Of a stretch of 64,000 nt of DNA, positions 1-10,912 are shown one piece after another. Under the pieces are notes generated by a model that saw only the letters and a list, made by a program, of their open reading frames with translations, was not told the origin of the DNA and did not search any database. The number at the start of each line of letters is the position of its first letter. Position 1 is the stretch's first letter. The stretch is from Dendrolimus kikuchii (lineage: Eukaryota > Arthropoda > Insecta > Lepidoptera > Lasiocampidae): positions 26,480,934-26,544,933 of the forward strand of contig CM034388.1 in NCBI GenBank assembly GCA_019925095.2, written 5' to 3'. Both the position numbers and the translations under genes were made by a program.

Positions 1-296
1 GCAGGAATGGAGAAAGAATAGAAATTCCTGCGGCCAGGCGGCCTGTCGTAAGAGGCGACAAAACAACCCACAGCCAGGTAGTAGGGCATTTGGCCGACTA
101 CATGGATACCACTCCTGGTCTAGAGTATGCCGCCATAACCTCGAGTTGAGTTCCGGCATTAGTAGCCAGGTTCCAGTCCCATCTACGAGTCCGGCAGCAT
201 ATTGGTAGCACCTTCAGTATTGCAAATATTTAGAGGCAACGGTAACCACTTTTCATCACAGTTGGGCCGTCAGACTGTCTACTGTAATCCAGCAAT
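1..296 (-). repeat. R310 dispersed repeat, copy 1
   Basis: R310 is an approximately 305-bp repeat. In its + orientation it starts TTGCAGGAGTTCAGCAGAC and ends CCGTTCCTGCACGGATAA. This copy is inverted, diverged and cut by the window edge. Confidence 0.85.
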
Positions 297-384
297 AAAA
301 AAAATCTAACAAGGCTTAGAATTCCAAAACATTCTGATTTTGCCAAATTTGCTAAGAACTTTAAAAATGATTATTCCGTTCAAC

Positions 385-612
385 ATTTGCCAGGTGGTAG
401 GGTATTTGTCCGTCTGGATGACTACCACCCCTGGTCTAGAGTATGCCGCCATAACAACCTTGAACTGTGTTCCGGCGTTAGTGGCCAGATCCCAGTCTCC
501 CTTTAGAGAGCGGCAGCACATTGGTAGTACCTTTCGTGATACAAATGTCCATAGGCGATGGTAAACGCTTTTCAAGCTAGACGTCTGCCTGTCTACTGAA
601 CTCATGCAATAA
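385..612 (-). repeat. R310 partial copy
   Basis: Lacks the first about 70 bases of the inverted form. Starts GCCAGGTGGTAGGG and ends TGAACTCATGCAATAA. Confidence 0.8.
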
Positions 613-1194
613 GAACGTCCTCTTTTTAGAAGTAGATTAAAAAAACATGAGACGAATACTTACATTTCTTAATTAATACTTTCTTTAAAATAATACCAGG
701 AGTTAAAAAAGCCATTGTACACTCGTTTGGCTTGTTTATGTTGCAAATTGCGTGTTGGTAGGGAGGGAGGCCAAGCAAACATGATTGTTTGCTTTACAAT
801 TAATATTACAAGGTTATTTTAATAAATATTCAAATAGGTTAACTAACGTAGATTCCTAAGGAAATTAAAATGTGGTTGAAAGTAAACGGGTATTCTTGTA
901 ATCATATTATAATAGAATGTCACTGAAGTTCTCACGCAGATCTTTTGAAATTTTCAGTGTTATATGTACAATACTTACTGTTACCTATTTACTCACAATA
1001 TCTTACTTACTGGCCTATCTACAGTGCTAAGTAATTTAGGGACTGGTAGAATCAATATTCTACTGCTAATCCAATGCTAAGTTTTAAATAAATTTCAATA
1101 ATTAAATTTAAAACAGTTCCTTGCAAAAATAATGACTAATAGAAATTAACTTATAAATAAAACTATACTATAAATAAATCCCTAACAAATATAT
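613..1194. other. AT-rich DNA, nothing recognised
   Basis: P5CS intron or downstream sequence by position. No exon with family similarity seen. Confidence 0.5.
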
Positions 1195-1400
1195 ACACTA
1201 AAAAGTAAAGAAAACGCTATAAACTACAATCAGTCCAGCCCGACCAGGATCGCTGTCGCCGGGCAGTGTGCCTAGAAGGCTGGCAGCATTACCGCGCTGA
1301 ATACATACACTAATCCTTTGAGCGAGGTAAGCGCCAGCCTTAAACAAATAAATAAATAAAAAAACATAAACACAAGAACAAATTAGCAAAATATATGTAG
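1195..1400 (-). pseudogene. LINE-like RT C-terminal remnant (family G)
   Basis: The minus strand encodes AQRISVCIQRGNAASLLGTL followed by PGDSD and an AT-rich tail. The same phrase (IQRGNAASILGTLPADSDLE) occurs at 19520-19760. I associate it with insect non-LTR elements, but the clade is not certain. Confidence 0.55.
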
Positions 1401-1703
1401 TAATTTTTATGTGTTGCTTCGCAGCGACATCAAGGTATTGTAGAAAATATGTATTTATGATTTTTAGTTACTCGTTGAATTCGGTTTCTTTTTAGCTAGA
1501 ATATTTTTAATTTTCAGTTTTATGTTACATATATGTTATCCAAAAACAATGAAACTATTTTGGAGTTTTACTGAATAATCATCAAAAAGTTATAGCTAAA
1601 CATACATAATAAAATATTTTATTATACGACGAATAGAAAACCTCCTACTTTTAAAGTCGGTTAAAAAATTAAAGCACGAGATCAAGTGATAGTTGTCTGT
1701 CAA

Positions 1704-2181
1704 GACTAGAGATGCCACGAATAGTGGTTCGGCCGAATACCGAATACTCGGCCACGCTCTCGGCCGAAGCGCCGAATATTCGGCGTAACATATGTGCAAT
1801 TCGCGCGTAGGAGGTTAGTACTGAAGCAATAACTTGTGAAATTATTATCTTACGTTCTTGCGAATGATAGGTACACATAGTTAAAATTATGTTTTAACAC
1901 TTTAAGCACGATTTTCAATGGTTTTTTTAATTGATTCTGACATTTCAAAATTGGCCGAAAAGTAATATTAAAAATAAAAATTTAATTAAAATCACATGTA
2001 ACACTATTAAAACGTAGTTTAATTATTAATTTTTATATAAATATATACACAGTGCGGTTTTTTTTTAAATCTGGTATTCGGTATTCGCCTGAATAGTACT
2101 GGACGAATACCGAATATTTAAAAAAGTGGCCGAATAAGCCGAATACTGAATAACAGCCGAATATTCGTGACATCTCTAGTC
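1704..2181. mobile_element. Foldback element (hAT-like MITE)
   Basis: Ends GACTAGAGATGCCACGAATA and its near complement TATTCGTGACATCTCTAGTC. The interior has repeated GGCCGAATATTCGG-type words. No clear target duplication. Located about 80 bases past P5CS exon 3. Confidence 0.6.
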
Positions 2182-2260
2182 GTGAGCCATATGGGAAATG
2201 AGCGTGATAATATGTATATGTGCGACTTAATTATATAACTATACTTAACACCCGTCTTAC

Positions 2261-2404
2261 CTCTCTCGTATGATCGCTGGGTGACAAAGTCTCCCTCATT
2301 GATAATGACATGAGCAGTTCTTGAGTCAGCTTCTGTCTTCCAAAAGCGACAGCTCCACTGGTCACCATAATGCATTCTCTACCTTCGTGATGACATTCTG
2401 CTAC
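2261..2404 (-). CDS. P5CS: P5CS exon 3: kinase substrate loop
   Basis: The exon has 48 codons between TTAACAG and GAG|GTAAGA. It starts [20 protein letters not shown], the direct continuation of exon 2 in this family, and goes on through the [20 protein letters not shown] region. No next exon was seen between 2260 and the left edge. A foldback element starts only about 80 bases downstream in the intron. Confidence 0.9.
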
Positions 2405-5400
2405 CTGTTAATTATATTTAATTTTAAAGGTATTTAATTGTTGCATTTAAAATGAAATAAAAATAACTATTATTACCCTTCGTTATGTTACTGCTCCATC
2501 TGGGATAATGTTAAAATTAATTACTGTTTCATGCATATGTAGTGTTGAGTTTAAAGCGATATTGTTATCAAACGGTAATGACGTTAAATATTGACAGATA
2601 ACGTATGTTACACTAATGTAGTTATTCGTAAACGACGTTATTTTTAACGCTATAAATAAGACGCATTTGACCACAGTCAATAACTATAACATTAACCCAG
2701 ATGGTGTCCGAGCCTTAAAAGGGGTGTTTACTTTTTTTATTAATTTAAAATTCAAGTTACTTCTTATGTTATGTAGGTCTTGTCCAGGATTTCTTTGCGA
2801 GCGACATGATATTGTCACCACATTTTAGAAAAAACCTACCACAAGCTCTTTTTCTTTCTCTTGGGTTAAAATAAAAACTTAATTAGTTAAAAATCAAAAC
2901 TTAATTGATTAGACACATTCGACTTACTAAAAATATATTTCAAATAATAAAAATATATTTAATCTTCCCTCGTTATGACTAGACAGATATTATTAACAAC
3001 ACTATTCCTTTAATTGCTTTTTAAAAAAGCAAATTTCAAAAATGGACTATCTCAATAGGGACCACGAAATTATCTGAAATACGTCGCTGCCTCATAGCAT
3101 TTGTATCAGAGCCTACAAGGTCATAACTTTGTACAAGTAAAAGGAGTCAAATAGTGATTTAATTAGTGTTTAAACAATAAAATAAACTATTTCATGATAT
3201 TTCGCCTGTCCATTTATGTATGTAAACTAGCTTTTACGGCTTATAAATGTATAAAAAGTAGCCTATGTGCTATTCCGGACTATAATCTATCTCTGTGCCA
3301 AATTTCATCTAGATCCGTTTAGCCGTTATGGCGTGATTCAGTAACAAACATCCATCCAAACTTTCGCATTTATAATATTACATACATACATACATAACTT
3401 CACGCCAGTTCCCTTGCGGGGTAGGCACGATCAACAGAGCGCCATTTAGGCCCATTCTTACACACCTCACTTGCTTCTTTGACATTCATAACTCTCGTCA
3501 TGCACGCTCGTCTGTTCTTAAGGCTCCTGACATCACCCTCCGCTAGTACACGATCAATTTGATCATGGAAGTTGTGTCGTGGCCTTTCACGACTTCTGCA
3601 TCCATCCACTTTTGCATTGTATATCTGTTTAGTCATTCTTTCATCATGCATTCTTTCCACATGCCCGAACCACCGGAGCATTCCTTTCCTTACCTTCACC
3701 CCGACACTCTCTTTCATAATATTAGTATAGATAATGTTAAAATTTATTATAACATGTTCCATATCCCTGTTGTAGAAAATACAGGCAAACGACTGTGCTT
3801 ACCTGTTCAATAATGGATGCAAGTCTTCCCAAAGCCAGTCCATTGCCGTCCTCCCTAGTGATGACAGCGCTGCCGAGCTTCACCACCAAACGCCTTGCGT
3901 ACTTCAGCTGAGATCTGTCGGTGAATGTCCTCTGCTTTCGTTCAGCACTCGCTAAAGTCCTCTTGTCTACGTTGCCCTGAAATATTTAAAAGAAAATCGT
4001 ATAACAATTAATACTTCCGTGCTTGCCTTAACCAGCCTGCGCGGACACTAGAGCTAAAACTCAAGCTCCAGGGTTGGAAGTGATAAATGGCCTGAAGTCC
4101 GAAGTAAAAATCGGTGAACCTGTAGCCCACCTCTTTTCTTTTTTTTTTTATTGCAGGAGTTCAGCAGACAGGCAGACGGCCCACTGGATGGAAAGCGGTC
4201 ACCATCAACTATGGACATTTGCAACACCAAAGGTGCTACAAACGCGCTGCTGCTCTCTTAAGTGAATCTGGAACCTGGTCACTAATGCCGAAACACAACT
4301 CAAAGTTGTTATGGCGACATGCTCTAGACCAGGGGTGGTAGCCATCCAGTCGGGCAAATGGCCTACCACCTGGCTGTGGGTTGTTTAGTCGCCTCTTACG
4401 ACAGGCCGCCCGGCCGCAGGAAATTGTATTCTTTCTCCGTTCCTGCACGGATAAAAACCTCTCCACACCCCTTAGACACTCAATCCCATGTTGCCCCTCG
4501 CCAGTCTTGTACGGCAGTTTATTGGAGCCCCTACAAACAGTGTCGAGTCACCGTCTGCCCATGTTTCCATTTTCCCCAAACATTGCGACGGGCAGACGCC
4601 ATAGCCCCCATATCCCCAGACCCCTAGTACCACTAACAGTTCACCCCAATAGCCCAGTACTTTTTGTTCTCACTTCCCACAATAGTCCTGCATTGGCCGG
4701 GGCTTGTCGTTGGGTGCATTATTATATGGTGTAGACAGGGATAATCGCCGGTCAGTGTCACGCCACATTTACATTAAATTTGTCAAGGGGCCTCTACGTG
4801 TTAGCTTTCCCATAGCCCCACGCAAGACCTCCAAAAGTCCGGGCATTTTTTACGGCCCATGGTGTCTAGAGACATACATGTAAATTAAAAATTGTTCGAA
4901 GTCTTCTTGTTTCTACGAAAGAAAGTATATTACATATTTTGTATTCTTTATATAAACCCTATCAGGTCTTTGATCCCTGATGGAAATATAAGGAGAATAT
5001 AATATGAAAATTTTCTTACATTTATTCATCCCTACTTGAAAACTGATACAGCACTTTAACGTCCTCAGGGATAAGGTAACGGTCTGAATTAGATGTATCT
5101 AAAGATACTATGAAATACATATTTATGTCACATGAAGTTAAAGTTGATGATAGTAAGACGATACGGCCGATATTAGACTAGTCATTTCTATCTTTCAATT
5201 TGGACGAATCAACCGAAGTAATCCATATAAACATAAACTTGAATCATTCAATGTCATTGAATTCCGTCGTGTCGTTTCAGCTACGTACCTTTCAACCAAA
5301 TTGATTCAAATGAAAGGTACGACCAACGACCTTCTTGCTATTATTCAAACTTAATCTGTTTGAAATTATGTCGTCCTCTAAATCGTGGTAGCGAAATGAC

Positions 5401-8400
5401 TAGCGCACGCGTCCCAAACTCAAAAGGCGCGGGTTCGAATCCTGGCCGGAATGCATGCGCCACTTAGGCAGTTTTTGACCTAATGTGCATATTGTTAGTG
5501 CATGCTAACGGTGAAGGAAAACATCGTGATGAAACTTGCAGATCGAGATATCCGATGTGTCAAACCTTGTCTACCTAGTTGCCTTGGATAAATGTGGCTG
5601 TGTACTGTCCATTCCCTGTATTGGGAGGCCCGAGCCCAGCAGTGAGACGTTTATGGGCTGTTATTTTTTTTTAATATTTATTCCTCAAATTTTTCAAAAA
5701 TCTCTACTTCATAGTCAAAAAGCGTATTTTAAGAAAATCGCTACATTTTCCATCGCAGTTATGCGTAAAGAGCATCTCTAATTTTTGGTTGTTTTGCGAT
5801 TTTACTACACCAATACGTCTTTCCAAAAACATTTTTAACCGACTTCAAAAAAGGAGAAATTTCTGAATTCGTCATGTGTATATATATTATGTATGTTCAG
5901 CTATAACTTGTATCCATATAGATTAGTACTGTTTGCGAAGAAGCACCGGGATATACATGGATAGACCGACTGACGGACATGATCAAGACATAAAGTGTCC
6001 GTTTTTACTAAAATTGCTACAGAGCCCTAAAGTAGTTGTAAGATATTGATTCCTCTATACATATAAATAAAATTTAAGTCAGTATAATATAAAAATAAAA
6101 ATTTGAAAAAATCAGTGCAAGTTTAAGAAGTTTTCTGTCTGTCTGGATGTTAGGTTAATGTATGAAACAGCTGGACCGATTTTGACGGGACTTACACTGG
6201 CAGCTAACTGATGTTATAAGGAGCAACTTAGGCTACTTTTTTAGGGTATTGTGAAAAAAGTACCACATGGACGAAGTCGCGGGCACAGCTAGTTTTAAAT
6301 AAACAATATATGTTTGTGTGAAAAATGTGCGCTGTGTAATGAAAGCAAGTAAAAAGCTAGTATTCTTCGTTGTTTCCTCTTGGTCTACAATTTGACTAAG
6401 CTTATACTGAATTGATAAATCTGACAAGGCTGTATAATCTATAATCTTTGTCTGTTCTTCAAGTACAAATATTAAAAATAATATAACTAATCAATCTTAT
6501 TGAATACTGTAAATTATTTTTAAATTGATTTAAATATCGCTAAACTATTTGCAATTGAGAATGCTGCTAGTAATTGATACAAATAGACCTTGTATATTGA
6601 CCACAGAGTATAAATAGGAACGCATAATTGCTACCAATAATTGCAGTCAATTGATATATTTACCACTATTGCCAGCTGATACATGTATACCTATATTAAT
6701 ATGTATAAAAATATTATCTATACCGATTTCGGTTATAGTGACCGCTGCTAACTGTGAATATTAAAACTCTAATGTTCCATCCAGACTCTTAGTCAACTTA
6801 AGGAACACTTTAAACATTGTTAAATTGTACCTATATTTGTTTACAAAAATTGTGGGTGTGATGTACCAAAATGATCTAAGGGAAAAAATCTATACATGCA
6901 ATCAAATATGTTTCTTAAAACTAGTGGTCGCCCGTGGTCGAAATTCGACCATAATAATTAATGTCAAAGACTATAATACTTCTATAATCACAGATTTCGC
7001 GAAGGCTACACTGTTAATTTGACTTTAACAATAAACAAAAGAGTATAAACGTGTGTGTGTGTGTTAAATACATGGTAGCGTTGGTAGTGTTTTTTTTATT
7101 GATTTAATGTATTTTGTAGGCCAAAATTTTAAAAAAATATTAGCAGAATGCACTCCTTCTCTATATAAACTATAAGTGTGCCAAATTTCATACTCCTCCG
7201 TCCACGCAATTTTCTTAAAAAAGGGTACAAAGTATTTTTTATTTTTTTATTGTAGGAGTTCAGCAGACAGGCAGACGGCCCACTTGATGGAAAGCGGTTA
7301 CCATTCCCTATGGACATTTGCAACACCAAAGGTGCTACAAATGCTCTGCTGCTCTCTTAAAGGAGACTGGAACCTGGTCACTAATGCCGGAAGACAACAC
7401 AAGGTTGTTATGGCGGCATACTCTAGACCAGGGGTGATCGCCATCCAGTCGAGCAAATACCCTACCACCTGGCTGTCGGTTGTTTTGTCACCTCTTACGA
7501 CAGGCCACCCGGCCACAGGAAAATGTATTATTTCTCCGTTCCTGCACAGATAAGAAGTTTTTACTAATTCGAGAGGAAACTTTTACGATTAACAATAGAG
7601 AAATATAATAAATATTTAAGTTTTTCTAGGTTTTAATACAATTTAACCATATATAGTTACAGTAGTTACATATAGTGGTAAATAACATGTGACATTCAGG
7701 AAAACATTGCTGTTTCCATAAATAAATTAGTCAGTTTAAGGAAATTTGCCATTAGTTACGTCATTTATGCACATATGATTAAAATATTAATTGATCATTT
7801 AATTAAGTAGAAATATATACTTAGTTATTTATTGAATCACTAGGTCTTTGTCTTATCATTTAGACATTGCTAGCATAATATAGAGGAATCTGCCTTGATT
7901 GGTTTTAATGAATGAGTCCCTCGGACCTATGGGGAAGCTCCCATTTCCTTATGGGTGCACGTCAGTTGATGTCGCGGCGTTGGCCATGTCTTTGTTCTTA
8001 GATCCAATGTGAAAAGGACATTGGTCTGTTTTTTTTATATACCAACCACGATTTGAGACCCCATTACCGCTCTATAATTTCCTAAACCACGAAAAAAATG
8101 GCCACTTCATCAAAACTATGTTTCGAAAATGCTTATTGTAAAATTAACTCATAGTCATATCTGTGAAGTTTCTTGCCGCTTCTTCTCCTTAAAACAGCAA
8201 TAACATGGTGCGAGGTGGTGTACCGTCGTGGTGTGAAAAAGTTCTCCAGTTTTCAAGTTCCACAAGCATATATTACCTTTTCAGATTAAGTCACAGAACA
8301 TATTGTTCCACAGAAAATTATATTTAATTATTTTACAATAAAGTTTAAAATTACTTAGATCAAAATTATTTGATTCTATATTATCTAAGAAGATTGTTTA

Positions 8401-10859
8401 GACATGTAATACCTTTTTAATATTTATGTTAAGCGTAATGATTATATCCTCTTTGTTTCTTATTATTAATCTCAGCGTCTTGAATTGTCAACATTGCAAT
8501 TTTCTTTTTTCACGTTTATATGTTTTAAAAACGTAACATTTATTAAAATGTTGGCAGTATTGTTTCTTGTACTCATGCAAGCAAAACTTGATTTTAAGGT
8601 GACGAACACTTTTATTCCGCGACTGTACATAAAATAGGAACTTATCTAGAGTTAATTTTTAATTATTACATGTGCCCTTTAAAAACTGTTCTCCATAGAT
8701 ACTTAACATGTATAAAAACTTTTGAATTTGAATATCTAATTCCTACTATCTTATGTCTAGTATTTTCTTAAATTTTCGCGACTAGTATACATATTCAAAA
8801 TAACATTTTAACGGTTTTAAGCCCGGCATTTTATTTGATATTTTATATTATTACGTTTACCATAATATCTAGATACATGTCAGATTCACAAGACGATTTT
8901 CCGAAAGCGACTGTTTTGATGCCAATGTACGACCTATTCTAATCCTGTGTGCAAAAGGAATTTGATAAGACTTTAAATTTTTATCTGATTTGCTATATAC
9001 AACAATGTGTTTGAAATAATAATAAAATCTATTTGAAATAAGAATACGTCAAAAAATGAGAGAACAATAGCCAGTGGCGTCATCTACTTATTTACGGACT
9101 AGAAGCTTTTCAGGGTTACTTATCTACTGGGCGACTGTCAAATGATCAAACAAACAAATTAGTCAACGTTAACTAACCACGTATTAAATTCGTATAACTA
9201 CGGACTCTCATTCAAGTATTCCAGTTCGTTTATCGGGAACGTTATCGAGAAATATGTAACATAATGTACACAACTTGTAGATAAGTGAAAAAACTGATAT
9301 ATTGACCCAGATGCAATATTGACGATCAAAGTTCATTATATATTTGTGCTGGGCTTCGATACAAGTATTATATAACTATATTATCACTAGCTGCCCGGGC
9401 AGACGTTGTTCTGCCCTGAAGAAATAAAATTTAGAACCCGATTCCAGCGCCACCTACCGGGTCCAAATTTAAGCTATCCTATCTTTCAAGTCGGATCAAA
9501 CTGCACACGGTGTGCAAATTTGATTAAAATCGGTCAAGTAGTTTAGGAGTCCATTGAGGACAAACATTGTGACACGAGATTTATATATATTAAGATTGGT
9601 AGAAATTGTATATCATATTTTACATTGAGCTTATGTGAAATTTTAACCAATAATAAAACAAATTAATCGGTAGTGCTATCCGCAAGAGTTAACTTAAGAC
9701 CTGAGCGGAATGCGCGTTCCCCTCCCGACCCCCGCCTCCTTACCGCTCTCGCCATCCTGACCCCCGCCTTCTTACCGCTCTCGCCGTAGGCGCGTCAGTA
9801 CGTCGCGCTTACGTCATCCGAGCGAAGTCTCAAGTTAACTCTTACGAGTTGTAAGATATAACAGCCTTGCAGTAAAGAACGTAGGTAAAACAGCTTTACT
9901 GTTTTACCGACTTTTAAATTCTCGAATGAGACTGACTAAAACATTGTTAACATTTTTTTTGCTGCACAAAACTAGCGAAGTCGGTTCCATCGAACAAATT
10001 ACAATACAAATATGAGTAGAGTCACATCATTTAAAAAAATTAAATGACCAAATATTAAATTTGAATCATATCCTTTAAGTACTAATAAAAATAAATTTTG
10101 AACCATATCCTTTAAGTAAGTAATACCTTAATCACTGAAAAATATAATAGATTGGATTCAATCATTGCCGCGCCCCAGGGTATCTTATACCCAAGCTATT
10201 AAAAGTACGCTTGTGGTAAATTTTCAAATGAAATCAGTTTCTTATACCCAATCCCATAAAGAAGAAACAAAGTTACTTTCACGTTTATATTATTTGGATT
10301 ATAAAGGTTTCCTTATACCAAAAATAAAAAGATCAATTTTCAATTTGGATTCTTAATACAATGTAATAAGTATTGCTGAGAACAAAATATTGCAGACAAC
10401 GCCGCGGGGTGCAAACCTATTTAGAAATAAATTGGAATCCCGTCCTATACATCCCTTACTTTACTTGATTAAGAGGACGCGATAAAAATGATGAAAGAAG
10501 CAGAAAATCATTTTAAAGATTACTGCTGGTGGAAATTTGTCTTGTCTAGAAAAACGACTGATACGATCATAAGCCATAAATGTGCGAAAGCAGACTAGTG
10601 TCTGGTTTATATATATATACTAGCTGTCCCGGCAGACGTTGTTCTGCCCTGAAGAAATAAAATTTCGAACCCGATTCCAGCGCCACCTACCGGATCCAAA
10701 TCTAAGCTATCCTATCTTTCAAGTCGGATCAAACTGCACACGGTGTGCAAATTTGATTAAAATCGGTCAAGTAGTTTAGGAGTCCATTGAGGACAAACAT
10801 TGTGACACGAGATTTATATATATTAAGAAGATGTGTATGTGTGTGTGTGCGTGTATGTG

Positions 10860-10912
<53 letters not shown>

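Noticed and set aside
4381..4734. 117-codon frame
   Set aside because: Crosses the junction of R310 and repeat F, so it cannot be an original gene.
5385..5450. tRNA gene-like boxes
   Set aside because: A and B boxes belong to a SINE head; no cloverleaf can be drawn and a SINE body follows.
7051..7062. CRISPR-like or regulatory short repeats
   Set aside because: Only a (GT)n microsatellite; the window is eukaryotic and contains no spaced direct repeats.
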